From the NCBI RefSeq assembly GCF_964656455.1, contig NC_135721.1, forward strand, positions 81,758,754 to 81,822,753: a stretch of DNA of 64,000 nucleotides, written 5' to 3'. The notes beneath the pieces were generated by a model. It was not told the DNA's origin and did not search any database. It saw nothing but the letters and a program-made list of their open reading frames with translations. Shown piece after piece: positions 23,192-35,350 of the stretch (the first letter of the stretch is position 1; each line of letters starts with the position of its first letter). The translations under genes and the position numbers were made by a program. The stretch is from Halichoerus grypus. Taxonomy: Eukaryota; Chordata; Mammalia; Carnivora; Phocidae.

Positions 23192-23932
23192 AACAAGATA
23201 CGGGGTTTCCCTATTCAGAAACTAGAGTTAACTGCAGACTTTTCTGGACTGAGTGGACATCAATATCCAAGACAGTGGGGAAAGAGTTTGGTGGTTCAAG
23301 TTTCTAAGCAGCCATGATGGGGGGAGGGGAGGCAGTGAGGGGAAATCAGATGCATTCTGGGAGTATTGACCATGAGGAATTCAGGAATTCCAGAAGCAAG
23401 GACCTCTCTTCAGGATGAAGACACTGGCAGGGACCAAGAAAGGAATTCTGGGGTTCAGTTGGCTAGATTTCTGTTTAAAAAAGAATTACAACCCCAAGTC
23501 AGGTCCTGGGACAAAGACCAGGGACCCAGAAGTCCACGCCACTGAGGGGGGCTCAGGGACTTTGTGTTCAGCCAAGTGCACTGTAGCTCCATGCATCCCA
23601 GATATTCTGGGCTTTCTCTGACCTATCCCCATTCTTACAGGGACAGATGGAGTTCCAAACACCCATGTCTGACTTTTATTCATCAAGGCCTTGACGAAGT
23701 TAAAACTCTATGCATGTTTGTGTTGTTTGAGGGTGAAAGTTATGAAAGGCAGGGACAAAAAACAGGCAACTGTGATTCTCACCTACATATTAAGTCAAAT
23801 CTATTAGTGAGCATCCCATAATGCACCACATTACATTTTTTAGTTAGCTCCAAAATATTAACTTTCCTGGGACAGCTGAGTTATAATTGACAGTAAATGT
23901 TTCTCTTAAATTGTGAGCATGTATACTATAAC
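23192..23932. other. Unassigned sequence
   Basis: About 740 bp, slightly GC-richer at 23400-23660. Short overlapping frames on both strands (23415-23821) have no recognisable domain, and there is no splice or coding signature I trust. Confidence 0.45.
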
Positions 23933-23942
23933 GTTCATTTTA

Positions 23943-25670
23943 TTTTATTTTTTAAATTTAATTTTATTATGTTATGTTAGTCACCATACATCATTAGTTT
24001 TTGATGTAGTGTTCCATGATTCATTGTTTTCATATAACACCCAATGCTCCATGCAGTATGTGCCCTCCTGAATACCCATCACTGGGCTAACCCATCCCCC
24101 CATTCCCCTCCCCTCTAAAACCCTCAGTTTGTTTCTCAGAGTCCATAGTCTCTCATGGTTCCTCTCCTGCTCTGATTTCCCCCTCTTCATTTTTCCCTTT
24201 CCTTCTCCTATGTCCTCCATGCTATTCCTTATGTTCCACAAATAAATGAAACTATATGATAATTGACTTTCTCTGCTTGACTTATTTCACTTAGCATAAT
24301 CTCCTCCAGTCCCATCCATGTTGATGTAAAAGTTGGGTGGTCATCCTTTCTGATGGCTGAGTAATATTCCATTCTATATATGGACCACATCTTCTTTATC
24401 CATTCATCTGTTGAAGGGCATCTCAGCTCTTTCCACAGTTTGGCTATTGCGGACATTGCTGCTATGAACATTGGGGTGCATATGGCCCTTCTTTTCACTA
24501 CATTTGTGTCATTGGGGTATATACCCAGTAGTGCAATTGCTGGGTCATAAGGTATCTCTAGTTTTAATTTTTTGAAGAACCTCCACATTGTTTTCTAAAG
24601 TGGCTGTATCAACTTGCATTCCCACCAACAGTGTAAGAGGGTTCCCCTTTCTCCACAACCTCTCCAACATTTGTTGTTTCTTGCCTTGTCAATTTTTGCC
24701 ATTCTAACTGGTGTAAGGTGATATCTCAATGTGGTTTTGATTTGAATTTCCCTGATGGCTAATGATGATGAGCATTTTTTCATGTGTCTGTTAGCCATTT
24801 CTTTGGAGAAGTGTCTGTTCATGTCTTCTGCCCATTTTTTGACTTGATTATTTGTTTTTTGGGTGTTGAGTTTGAGAAGTTCTTTATAGATCTTGGAAAT
24901 CAGCCCTTTGTCTGTAGTGTCATTTGCAAATATCTTCTCCCATTCTGTGGATTGCCTCTTTGTTTTGTTGACTGTTTCTTTTGCTGTGCAGAAGCTTTTT
25001 ATCTTGATGAAGTCCCAGAAGTTCATTTTTGCTTTTGTTTCCCTTGCCTTTGGAGATGTATCTTGAAAGAAGTTGTTGTGGCCGATGTCAAAGAGGTTAC
25101 TACCTAAGTTCCCCTCTAGGATTTTGATGCATTCCATTCTCACTTAGGGGTCTTTCATCCATTTTGAGTTTATCTTTGTGTATGGTGTTAGAGAATGGTC
25201 GAGTTTCATTCTTCTGTATATAGCTGTCCAATTTTCCCAGCACCATTTATTAAAGAGACTGTCTTTTTTCCATTGCATATTTTTTCCAGCTTTGTTGAAG
25301 ATTAGTTGACCATAGAGTTGAGGATCCATATCTGGGCTCTCTATTCTGTTCCATTGGTCTATATGTCTGTTTTTGTGCCAGTACCATGCTGTCTTGGTGA
25401 TCACTGCTTTGTAATATAGCTTGAAATCGGGCAACGTGATGCCCCCAGCTTTGTTTTTCTTTTTCAACATCTCCTTGGCGATTCGGGGTCTTTTCTGATT
25501 CCATACAAATTTTAGGATTGTTTGTTCCAGCACTTTGAAAAATGTCATTGGAATTTGATCGGGATGGCATTGAAGGTATAGATTGCTCTGGACAGCATGG
25601 ACATTTTAACAATGTTTATTCTTCTGATCCATGAGCATGGAATGTTTTTCCACCTTTTTGTGTCTAGAAT
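23943..25670 (-). mobile_element. L1 (type A 3' end), 5'-truncated, minus strand
   Basis: The 3' terminus lies at 23943 (antisense tattatgttatgttagtcacc), followed by the G-rich 3'UTR and ORF2 up to the RT/thumb region. A 10-bp perfect duplication (gttcatttta, 23933-23942 and 25671-25680) brackets it. The length is 1.73 kb, a typical 5'-truncated insertion. Confidence 0.95.
24229..25670 (-). pseudogene. L1 ORF2 C-terminal fragment, nearly open but broken
   Basis: It covers the post-RT region to the stop at 24229. The motif [18 protein letters not shown] (CX3CX7HX4C, the L1 ORF2 cysteine motif) lies near 24609-24665. Breaks occur near 25144 (a TAG inside the DLNVR-like motif), near 24595 and near 25550 (1-base deletion). 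It lacks endonuclease and catalytic RT. Fewer breaks per kb than the ancient copies indicate a relatively young insertion. Confidence 0.9.
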
Positions 25671-25680
25671 GTTCATTTTA

Positions 25681-25997
25681 GAAAAATAATAAGCTGGCAA
25701 ATATTTGGTAGCCTGTGCCTATAAAGGGATTCTTGGATATAATTTTTCTAATATTTAAGAACACTAAGATATTTGCTTAATTAGTTTCCATCTTCATGAA
25801 TTTTTTTTTAAACAATAATTACTAGAGATAACTTGTCCTTGTCCTTATATTAATGAAGATATTAGAGCAGAGTAAATATTGAGAAAAATCAAATATTCTA
25901 GCTAGAAAAATGGAAAGAAGAAAATGAGTACTTTTTCAGAGTTTGGAATGTTTAAAATGTGAGTAAATTTCCAATATGTAATAAGACTAGGGAATTT
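25681..25997. other. Unassigned AT-rich sequence
   Basis: Short gap between the L1 duplication and the next SINE. Nothing recognised. Confidence 0.5.
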
Positions 25998-26012
25998 AAA
26001 TGCAGAATACTT

Positions 26013-26183
26013 GGGGCACTGGGTGGCTCAGTTGGTGAAGCGTCTGCCTTCAGCTTAGGTCATGATCCTGGGGTCCTGGGATTGAGCCCCCATCAACCCT
26101 CCATCAGGGTCTCCCTCTGCCCCTCCCTGCTTGTGCATTCTCTCTCTCTCTCTCAAATAAATAAATAAAATCTTTAAAAAAAT
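26013..26183 (+). mobile_element. Can-SINE, plus strand, slightly diverged
   Basis: GGGGCACTGGGTGGCTCAGTTG to AAATAAATAAATAAAATCTTT. The flanking 15-bp repeats (25998-26012 and 26184-26198) differ at two positions, so the insertion is of moderate age. The body is shortened. Confidence 0.93.
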
Positions 26184-26198
26184 AAATGTGGAATACTT

Positions 26199-26790
26199 TT
26201 TAGTTGCTTAGAAATACATTTTTTAGTTTATTTCTTATACTCAATTATAAAGATGACTTTGTCAATAATTAACCAAACTCACATCAGCATATTTCCTTAA
26301 TGTATGTGTATCTATGGAGAAATGTATATAGGAATTTGAATTAATTAGGTAATTTGGAAAGTTCCTTTAAATCTGCCACTTGAGGGGGGTTTGCTAATAG
26401 GGTCACCTCACTTTGGTTTGAAAAGCAGGAATAGTTCATCTCTGTCTTCTTGTCAAAATAAATAATTAGGCATTTTTCCTTTGTGCATATATATAAACAT
26501 AAGAAGACAGGTGTATAAATTGTAGGTGTTACTGTTCTGTAATACTATGACCCTGGCTGGGTGTGTCACCTGGGCCCTGCATCCTCAGTGTTTCAATATG
26601 CCTCTGCTCTTCTCTCTTCTTGTATGCTACAAAATGCCATGGTATCCCATGTTTTTTCAATGCCCATTGCTAGGCTTTTATCGCTCAGTTTAAAAATACT
26701 TATATTTGTCCATTTGCTTACTTGAAGACTTTTATTTTTCTTTCATTTCACATTTTCTCCTATTTCCCACTACTATCTTTTTTGAATATT
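26199..26790. other. Unassigned sequence
   Basis: About 590 bp of AT-rich DNA; nothing recognised. Confidence 0.5.
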
Positions 26791-26805
26791 TAAAATATAG
26801 GTTTT

Positions 26806-27001
26806 TTTTTTTTTTAAAGATTTTATTTATTTATTTGCGAGAGAGAGAATGAGAGACAGAGAGCATGAGAGGGAGGAGGGTCAGAGGGAGAAGCAGACTC
26901 CCTGCCGAGCAGGGAGCCCGATGTGGGACTCGATCCCGGGACTCCAGGATCATTACCTGAGCCGAAGGCAGTCGCTCAACCGACTGAGCCACCCAGGCGC
27001 C
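26806..27001 (-). mobile_element. Can-SINE, young type, minus strand
   Basis: Antisense copy with CTCGATCCCGGGACTCCAGG and CTGAGCCACCCAGGCGCC. A perfect 15-bp duplication (taaaatataggtttt, 26791-26805 and 27002-27016) flanks it. Confidence 0.96.
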
Positions 27002-27016
27002 TAAAATATAGGTTTT

Positions 27017-27440
27017 GCACATTCCTCTTATCACCCTGGGAGAGAGCCCAATTTTGTGCCACTGCAACTGTTAGACTTGCATACTCTTCGTAGCTGCATC
27101 ATCTACCACTAAACTACTAGCTCTGTTACTGATTCTTTGCACAGAGTTCTTACTCCAGGAAACCTCATTGTTTAGGAGTTAGAAGAGGACATTCTCAGAG
27201 AGTTCTACAGGAAGACTGCCCTCCCTTGAAGCAAAGTAACAAGGGTTCTGGTGTTCCTGACCTATTTTCATTAAGGTCGACAACCGGCCAGAACTAAGAC
27301 ACTAGACTTCAGAGGAGGATGAAGATCAGCAGAAACAAGGCCCTAAAATTTCCTTTAGTCTTTTACTGTGATTGAAGTAAGGGTTACACCCATCACAAGG
27401 TAACTCTTGATTTTACTCTCAAGTGAATAACACAATATCA
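27017..27440. other. Unassigned sequence
   Basis: About 420 bp of single-copy-looking DNA before the minisatellite. No gene recognised. Confidence 0.5.
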
Positions 27441-28160
27441 CACATATGTGCACATGCACCTTCATATACACACATACAGACACACACAAGCACACACGTA
27501 CCTTCATACACATGTGCACAAGCACACACATGTGCATGTACCTTCATATATACATATACCGACATGCACAGGCACACACATGCACCTTCATACAAGCATG
27601 TGTGCCCAAGCACACATGCACATGCACCTTCATACATACACATACAGACATGCACAAGCACACACATGCACCTTCATACAAGCATGTGTGCACAAGCACA
27701 CACATGCACACGCACCTTCATACACATGTGCACATACACATGCACCTTCATATACACACATACAGACACGCACAAGCACGTACATGCTCATGCACCTTCA
27801 TATACACACATACAGACACAAGCACATACATACACCTTCATACACGTGTGCATAAGCACACACAAGCGCATGTACTTTAACACACATATGCACAAGCATG
27901 CACATACGCATGCACCTTCAATACACACATACAGACACACACAAGCATGCACATGCACCTTCATACACATGTGCACAAGCATGCATGTGTACGTGCACCT
28001 TCATATGCACACATACAGATACACAAAAGCACACACATGGGCATGCATCTTCACACACACATGTGCATAAGCATGCACATGCTCATGCACCTTCATAAGC
28101 ACATACACAAGCATGCACATGAGCATGCACCTTCATACATAGGCATATACATGCACAAGC
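27441..28160. repeat. CA-rich minisatellite, ~40-44-bp units, ~17 copies
   Basis: The anchor CCTTCATA or a variant recurs at 27459, 27501, 27541, 27585, 27627, 27671, 27715, 27745, 27795, 27835, 27874 (degenerate), 27915, 27958, 27998, 28047, 28089 and 28129, mostly 39-44 bp apart. Two unit flavours are visible: one with ACACATACAGACA and one with CATGTGCACAAGC. Because the units have few stop codons, three overlapping plus-strand frames and minus-strand frames stay open for 60-215 codons and give His/Thr-rich repeats. I read these as artefacts. Confidence 0.93.
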
Positions 28161-28170
28161 ATGCACACTC

Positions 28171-28203
<33 letters not shown>
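28161..28203. repeat. (CA)n microsatellite
   Basis: Nearly pure CA run adjoining the minisatellite, with one CAAA interruption. It may be the simple-repeat seed from which the longer units arose. Confidence 0.93.
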
Positions 28204-28614
28204 GCTTCTGGCCCATAAAAAGGCAAGTACTTTTTTCGGACCTCAGAAATACAATGAAAATATTTTCCAGTTGGATGTCTAAATTCTATGCTATAATTTC
28301 ATTGCTAGGAAAAAAACACTATCACAAGACAGTATTTTAAAGATGAGTTGCAAACATCTATTCAGTATAAGATATTATGTTTGTAAATACAACACTTTAA
28401 AATCTCTCTATGAAACTTATTTTCTAGGGAAGCAGTCAGGTTACTTATTTCATATTCCTTTTTGGGAAGAATGATAATTAAGGTATGTTCAGAGGCTGTA
28501 CCAGCATGTCAATTCCATTTTCCAACATGTTCTCTCTAAATGGAACCTGGAAGTTCTTTCCCTTTATTCAAATCTAATTTGTTACATTCTGTTATATACA
28601 GGAGAGTTTTGAAA

Positions 28615-28645
<31 letters not shown>

Positions 28646-28727
28646 GTTGTTGTATTCTGTTTATGACTGGATATTGGAACCTTCACACGTATTTCTGAGT
28701 ACTTAATATTTTCAAATATGACAATTT
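28204..28727. other. Unassigned sequence with a poly(T) run
   Basis: Nothing recognised apart from a T-rich run at 28616-28646. Confidence 0.5.
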
Positions 28728-28743
28728 CTTATCTATGACATTA

Positions 28744-28936
28744 TTTTTTTAACGATTTTATTTATTTATTTTGAGAGAGAGAGAGCAAGCAGAGGGCAGA
28801 GGGAGAGAGAATCTCAAGTAGACTCCACACAGAGCACAGAGCCCGACACTGGGGCTGGATCTCATGAACCCGACATCATGACCTGAGCTGAAATCAAGAG
28901 TCAGATGCTTAACTGACTGAGTCACCCAGGCACCCC
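28744..28936 (-). mobile_element. Can-SINE, older type, minus strand
   Basis: The older diagnostic text is present: GAATCTCAAGTAGACTCCAC, GACATCATGACCTGAGCTG and AAATCAAGAGTCAGATGCTT. A perfect 16-bp duplication (cttatctatgacatta, 28728-28743 and 28937-28952) flanks it, despite the older body. Confidence 0.95.
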
Positions 28937-28959
28937 CTTATCTATGACATTACTAAGGA

Positions 28960-31140
28960 ATATAGTTTTAATTATTTTGTAAGGATTTCTTAATTATTTT
29001 CATTTTAGTTAGAGATCAGTCACTATAAAATGATGAAACTTTAAAATGCATTTAACTTGCTTCAAGGTGTAGTAAAATCAATATTCATAAATATTCCATT
29101 TTTAAATTTGAATGGATGTTAATTTTCCCATTACTGGATGTAGAACTTTATGTATTTCTGTCAGATGCTAAGACAAGGTTGCTAATGGTGTAGTACAAAT
29201 CTCCTGCACCTCACTACATTTTTGTCTGATAAAACCTTCAGGTACTGATATAAAGGCATTCAAGTGGTGGTTGTGATAGTCTTGTAGCTGTGTTGACACT
29301 TATGTATATATTATTATATCATCCTAGTCATTTGAAAATTTTATCAGAATATATTTTCTTATAGTCTATTTTATCTGATATTAATGTAGACACAATGTCT
29401 TTCATTTGATTAATTTTTTACATGATTTGGCTATTTTTATCCTTTTATTATGCTGGAATTTAAAAATCCACATTCAATCATCTTTATATTATAATGGAAG
29501 CATGTTTGTTAAAGAATATTAATGTGATTTCCAAAATATGTAGATTATATTTCTACAGTTTGTGGTTGCTTTCTCCCCTCTCTTTTTATATAATCTCCAT
29601 GATTTCTCATCTTTTGGGACTGCTTTTCTTCATTCTCATTTCTTTTTCCTTTGTTATTCTGGAAACTGTATTCTCTGTTTCTGTTCTTTGGGGAGTTACT
29701 TTATAAATTTTAATAATTTCAGCAGTATCTCTGCCCTGCTGAAAAATACATGAACCTCAGGATCTTTAACTCTTGCTCTCTGCCCAAACTATATGATATT
29801 GATATCAGGTATTCTATTTCAGCATTGTTTTGATCTCCGATCTCCATTCTTTGAACACAGTTATTGTTTCATAGTTGATACATGCCAGATTTACCCATCT
29901 GCTTAACAGTTAACATTTCTTTGCTCTTTATTCCTTCCTCAGACCTTCCATCTACCAACATTTTCATTCTTCCTGCAGTATACCCTTTAGAAGTTTCTTT
30001 AATAAGCATCTTTGTAATTAAAGTTTTTTGTTAACTTGTGTTTTTGATTCACATGATTTTGCAGACAATAGTTTTTCTCTATACATGACTCAAGACTGAT
30101 GGGCAATTTTTCTCATCACTTCAGATATGTTATTTCCTTGTCTCCTGGAATTTGTTGCTTTGAGAAGTCACTTGCCATACTCATTGTACCTCTTTTTGTA
30201 TGCTGTGTTTAGGGATGGGGTTTTGTTTGTTTGCATGGATACTTTCTACACCTGTGGATTAGAGTCTCTGATCGGTTCTGCAAAATTCTGACCCTTTCTT
30301 TATTTTGCCCTGTTTTCTCTATCCCCACTTTGTGGAGTCCTGTTAGACATATATTAGATCACTCTTGTGATCTGCTCCTCTTGTATTTCCATATTTCATT
30401 AGTCTCTCTGTACTGCACTCTGCAGTATTCCCTCAGATGCACATTACAGCTCAATTCATGTTCTTCTCTGCCATTTGCAGTCTGTTGTAATTTTTTCCAT
30501 TGTGTTCTAAATTTTATTCACTAGAATGTTGAATTTCTAGAAGCTCTAGTTAATCCTCTTCAAAATCTCTTGACCATGTCTGTTATACTTTTGACAAATA
30601 TGATTAGATATATTACATATTTATCTCCTTTATCTGTTAATTCTAATATCTGTAAAATTTTTATTCTAATTCTGCAGTGAGTCATTTTCTCAACATTTGC
30701 TCATTATGTCTTATTTCCTCAAGTGTTTCATGACTTTTCCATAAGCAAATTTTCTCATATGAATCATTAGTGGAAATTATTTTGGACCCAGTTTAAGGGA
30801 GTATCCTCTTAGAAATGGTTCACTTCTGCAAGCCACCTAGAGCAGACCTAAAGTTAATTTAACTTAAATTTTTGGCTAGAACTATTTAGAGCCACATAGG
30901 TAGTATTTATTCCATCCTTATATTCATATGAGGCTGAGCTGGTTGTCAGGGATTGTCAAAGGAGGCATTTCTCTTTCTCTCTTTTCCTCTCCTTTACCCA
31001 GAGTTAAGATCAGGAAAGGAACTTCTTATAATCTTGTTCTGGGAGTAGGGTCTTTCTTTCTCAGTTTACCCACAAAACAAATTGCCTCTCAGGGGTCTCA
31101 GCTGTAAATGGGAGTCTAATATGAGTTCTCTTCTTGGGAT
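28960..31140 (-). mobile_element. Ancient L1/HAL1-like antisense (EN and ORF1/5' region)
   Basis: Antisense old-L1 text: tattttatctgatattaatg (endonuclease part) near 29367, then the ORF1 region at 29990-30790 (ccctttagaagtttctttaa; ttgtctcctggaatttgttg; cagtattccctcagatgcac; agtgagtcattttctcaac). The match to the L1M/HAL1 ORF1 region is by memory. Boundaries are soft, and no frame is preserved. Confidence 0.6.
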
Positions 31141-31171
31141 AGCCCCCAGCTTTGTCTTCAGAAACTAGCTA

Positions 31172-31404
31172 GCAGGGGCGCCTGGGTGGCTCAGTCAGTT
31201 AAGCATCTAACTCATGATTTTGGCTCAGGTCATGATCTCAGGGTCCAGGGATTGAGCCCCATATCTGGCTCCTCGATCAGCAGAGAGTCTGCTTAAGGAT
31301 TCTCTCTCTCCCTCGCCCTCTGCCCCTCTCCCACTTGCATGTGCATGTGCACATGCTCCCTCTCTCTCTCAAATAAATAAATAAATCTTAAAAAAAAAAA
31401 AAAA
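31172..31404 (+). mobile_element. Can-SINE, long older type, plus strand
   Basis: GCAGGGGCGCCTGGGTGGCTC, then the older ACTCATGATTTTGGCTCAGG spacer, a long CT-rich body with (TGCATG) steps, and AAATAAATAAATAAATCTT plus A16. A 12-bp duplication (agaaactagcta, 31160-31171 and 31405-31416) flanks it. Confidence 0.95.
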
Positions 31405-31416
31405 AGAAACTAGCTA

Positions 31417-32080
31417 TCACACCACTGGAGATTTTACTTCTCTGTTCCTAAACCTCAGGTAAGTAGGTAGATAAACTCAAAGTCTATTCAGTATAATATG
31501 TACATTTTAATGGAACCACACTGTGAGCCTAGGACTCTGCTGATCCAGTATTATGGATTTTTGGCATCGGTGCTTTGCGATCATTTGCTTATCTCTTTGA
31601 TAGGATGTATTGCTTTTTGTATTTACCAGATGTTGCTATCAAAGGATGACTATTATTAACTCATTTTTTTCTGTTTATTCATAACTTATGCAGCTTAATG
31701 TCAAAGCCATAGAGGTCAGTGTGAGTTTGATGAAAAATCATGCAGAGATGACAGTGGGGGGCAAGATGATATTATGACAGATAACATACCCTCTTGTGTC
31801 TGGTGACCTCTGCCAACTTCCATTAGCAGATAAATGAGAGTTGAGTATGAATTTTATATTTTGAGCCTGTTGGTATTGACAACAATGTAATAAATGAATG
31901 TTAAAGTAGATTTTCTCATCATGGTATTATTACTAATCTGGAATTATTAATCATTAAGAATAGAAAGTATTATTCACAGGCTAAAGGTTTTGTTGTTTTT
32001 TATTTGTTTATAAGTTAGCTTTTTAAAAAAAATCAAAACTGGGAATTAAAACAAAATGAATTAAATCTCCATATGGACTA
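31417..32080. other. Unassigned sequence
   Basis: About 660 bp; no gene or repeat recognised. Confidence 0.5.
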
Positions 32081-32081
32081 T

Positions 32082-32424
32082 GTATTAGATTGCTAGGGCT
32101 TCCATAATAAAATACCACAGACTGCTGGCTTAAACAACAAAAATTCATTTTCTCACAATCCTGGAGCCTGGGAATCCAGCATCCAGGTACCAGCAGGGTG
32201 GGTTTCTCCTATGGCCTCCCTCCTTGGCAGATGGCTGCCTTCTTGCTATGCCCTTGGCCTTTTTTCTGTGTCCTTTCCTCATTAGGACACCAATCTTATG
32301 GAATTAGGGCCCCACCCTTATGACCTCATTTAACCTTAATTACCTCTTTATGAGCCTGATCTCCAAAGGTTAGGGTTTCAACATATGAATTTTGGGAGGA
32401 CACAATTCAGCCTCTAACTAACTA
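32082..32424 (-). mobile_element. MLT1-like (ERVL-MaLR) solo LTR, minus strand
   Basis: The plus strand reads tattagattgctagggcttc, then aaataccacagactgctgg, then tatgaattttgggaggacac and acaattcagcc. This is the reverse complement of the familiar MaLR LTR layout, from TGTTATGG...GAATTGTGTCC to GTGGTATTTTGTTA...CTAATA. About 345 bp, no internal region, no open frame. Subfamily not resolved. Confidence 0.72.
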
Positions 32425-32429
32425 TAAAT

Positions 32430-34470
32430 AATCCAAATATTTTTAAAAGTATTTTGGTCTAAATTTCAAGGGGATGTGAAAAAATTACAAAATTGTTATC
32501 AGATATCTGAGGCTTTGTTGCCTGAGACTTTCTGTCTAGCCATCTCTTCTCTGTTATAGGAGACATTGCGTTTATGATATATATTCAGAAATATTCAATC
32601 ATCGGAGTGATACCTGCTGTGCCTTGTTTTCCATCAGAGATCAAGACAATTCATTGCTCAGCACTGAGTCAAAGAAAACAAATTTCCAAAAAGATAACGA
32701 ATGAAGAAATGACCTGCAGGCACCCTACCCCTGCATTTTAGAACCTGACAAGGGATGAGATCCTGTTTTGAGGGTGTGGGGAGTGAGGACAGTGAATTGT
32801 CTTTCACAGATTATAATCCATAACCATGTTTGCATATCAAAGGAGTTCTGGACAGGGGCAAGGGTCTCTTATTTACTGCCTTTCCAAAAGGTATGAGTAA
32901 TAGCAAAACAATTTCATAGTGGATGTGGATATGAAATGAAGGTTTAATTATTGGTCCAGATAGTTTGTCTTAAGCCTGGTGCCATTGGTTTTGTTCATTA
33001 AAAAATTCAACAAAGCTATAAGCACTTTTTGAAACCCACATGTGCTATCCACAATAATGAAGGCAATTATAATTTTTGAAATGCACTGGGGAAAAGATGA
33101 AAACCAGCACAAGCTGGAGGCTTGCAAAAGCAGAGATGCTGTGGAGCACTCAAGCTGGCCAATATCTGTCCAGTGCAATCATATCCATCCAATGTATCTG
33201 GAGACTATGGAATCCAACCAGGCATGCATATTGCAAAAAACCAAGTCCTGAAATCTAACCTCAAGCCTCAAGTGGATATACACTTTGTGGTCTCATCCTA
33301 GTCCTCATTTGTTATTGTCACAAAACCACCCTGCAGTTCAACAGAATTCATTGAAGCTGGTGGTCTTCAGTCAGGAAAGGCCAGGAACAGGAATAGCAAG
33401 AGTTATGGGATATAGTAACATTTTGATTATATATAATGTTGGCTTGGAGTCCACTCAAAAAAATTGGAAGTGTATCAGCCTGAAAATTTACACCTTACCT
33501 TCTCTGCCTGGCTTCCAGGAATACCCAACCTTTAAAACAACAAACCACAAGGAAATAATTCCTTCATAAATCTACACATTTTCTTAGGCATCCTGCAGTG
33601 GAAATGGTATGAGAAAGAGGGATGCCTTAAAGGGGGAAGGAATCACAATCACAGAGGCAAATCCTTGAAGGTTCTTTATGTCAGGTGCATTTGAACCACA
33701 TATTCTCGTGATGTCATACTTTAGAAAAGCTAATTACATTATTTTTATGGACTGGAAGTAGCAGAAGGAACAGAACCACTTGACGTATGAAAGAATACAC
33801 TCAGCACCAGTTGACTATATGATTACAAGATGGTTCTGGAATGGGAGTGTTGAAGAAGAACTTAGATTTCTAAAAGTCTCACCCTATTTAGTGCTGTGTG
33901 GTGGCTTGGATCCTTCTGATGACCCAGATGAACCCAGAATCCTAGAATTTCTAAGTTACAATTTCTCATTGTTTATAATTTTGTAAACGCTACAAGCTTA
34001 TATAAGCAAATTACCTCTCAGTGAAATAACGAGCCTATTTGTTCTAAAAGCATTAAATTCCAAAATGGTAAGAATTTTTCCCCATATTTAAATACAGGAT
34101 TGTATTCCTTACCACAATAATATTAATATTCATTACTACTGGGAGGTCTTGTCTGGTCTTGGACCACACCAGAATATCTTAATGGTGAATACAATGAATA
34201 AATGCATGGCAAGGACCCAGGGAAGTATACATGAGTTTTGTTTAAGAAAAGCTGACCTGGAAATTCATTTAACCTCTATTAGGTTGGGCAGAAATTCTGA
34301 GCAGCTGATCTTCTAAGAGCTTCCTTTAAATTGTGTTTGAACACAATGGAGACATTCCGCTCAGAAATCAGAAACTCAAATGTTTTAGGATAGATACATT
34401 TTCAAGCAAAGTTCTTCCCAGATAGTTCTCTAATATTCAAAGTAAGTTTCGTATATAAACTAACTGTCCA
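32430..34470. other. Unassigned, repeat-poor 2-kb block
   Basis: No transposon or exon recognised by eye. Short frames at 33042-33258, 33285-33569 and 33780-33986 lack known domains, and flanking splice signals cannot be judged. It could hold conserved non-coding DNA. Confidence 0.45.
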
Positions 34471-34473
34471 ACA

Positions 34474-35035
34474 TGAAGGGGATCAGTACATGCCACCCAA
34501 AAGTATGCCGCTTTGGCATAAGGATTATTTGAGCTCAAGGCAGGTGAGAATCAACAGACACGGAAAGAGTTCTTTGTCCCCCCACCCCAGCCCGACCCCC
34601 ACTCCTTAGCGGCCTAAAACAGGACACAAATTTCCCCTTGCGACGGTGTTGCCCACGCAGTAGCAGGAAAAGAAGAGTGACTCTTACCACTAGAGATGGA
34701 GTGTCTACACTGAGTTTTCATAAACAGACCTTGCTAAAATCACCATGATCTTCTATTAGGTCCCTCATGTGTTTTCTAGTCACTCCCCCATGATTTATCA
34801 ACCCTTCCTTTCCTTGTTAGAATAGTGTGTAGCTCCAGATTCTAACCTCTAACCGTTTCTTTGGGCTTTTCTCCTTTTCATTGAACTTCCATGTACATAA
34901 ATATTAGTAATAATGGTGGGGCCTCTTCCTCTGTTAATTTCTTTTGTTTGTTTAATTTGCAGACTCTCAGGCACAAACCCAAGAAGGTAGAGGAAAAGTT
35001 TTTCCTCACCCACGAACAGTAGCCAATAGGGAGGC
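34474..35035 (+). mobile_element. Possible solo ERV LTR, plus strand
   Basis: The text runs from TGAAGGGGATCAGTACATGCC, through a GC-richer middle with GCATAAGGATTATTTGAGCTC, a late CTTTGGGCTTTTCTCCTTTTC, and an AATATTAGTAATAA poly(A)-like area, to CCCAAGAAGGTAGAGGAAAAG. This resembles a retroviral U3-R-U5 layout that I recall from mammalian ERV LTRs. I could not confirm terminal TG...CA or a duplication, and there are no viral genes. Confidence 0.45.
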
Positions 35036-35124
35036 TAACAAAGACACCAGTCCTAGTTTGAAATTTTCAATGACATTATCACAGTATTTCATTGTATGTA
35101 AGTTTTCAAGAAGACAGAGAAACA

Positions 35125-35350
35125 ACAAACCTTTTTTGAGTGCCCACTTATCAATCACTGTGTTTCTAAATGCACTAAAGCCTTGAAAGGAAGTCTTATT
35201 TTACAAAGTTCATCTTATTTTCCTAATTTATAAATGAGAAAATCAAAGCTTAGAGAGCTTAAATAACTTGTCTCACCCAGGACAAATAGACTTCTCTTTG
35301 TACTAAGCTTTTGCTCTTTCTACTGGAGCTCCCTGCCTCCCTGTCGTAAG
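35125..35350 (-). mobile_element. MIR SINE, minus strand
   Basis: Antisense MIR: tttttgagtgcccacttatc, tttataaatgagaaaatcaaagc, agagagcttaaataacttgtc, then tgctctttctactggagctccc. Ancient and diverged. Confidence 0.82.

Noticed and set aside
27423..28070. 215-codon plus-strand frame (and 144-, 135- and 111-codon neighbours) rich in His and Thr
   Set aside because: It is generated by the ~42-bp CA-rich minisatellite. All three frames are open, and there is no non-repetitive coding context.
27441..28160. Regularly spaced repeats resembling a CRISPR array
   Set aside because: Repeats and intervening sequence are equally CA-rich and homogeneous, with no unique spacers, and the genome is mammalian. 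It is a minisatellite.
33780..33986. 68-codon frame with an acidic stretch (GGLDPSDDPDEPRI)
   Set aside because: No homologue or domain recognised and no supporting splice or start context. Chance frame in unique DNA.
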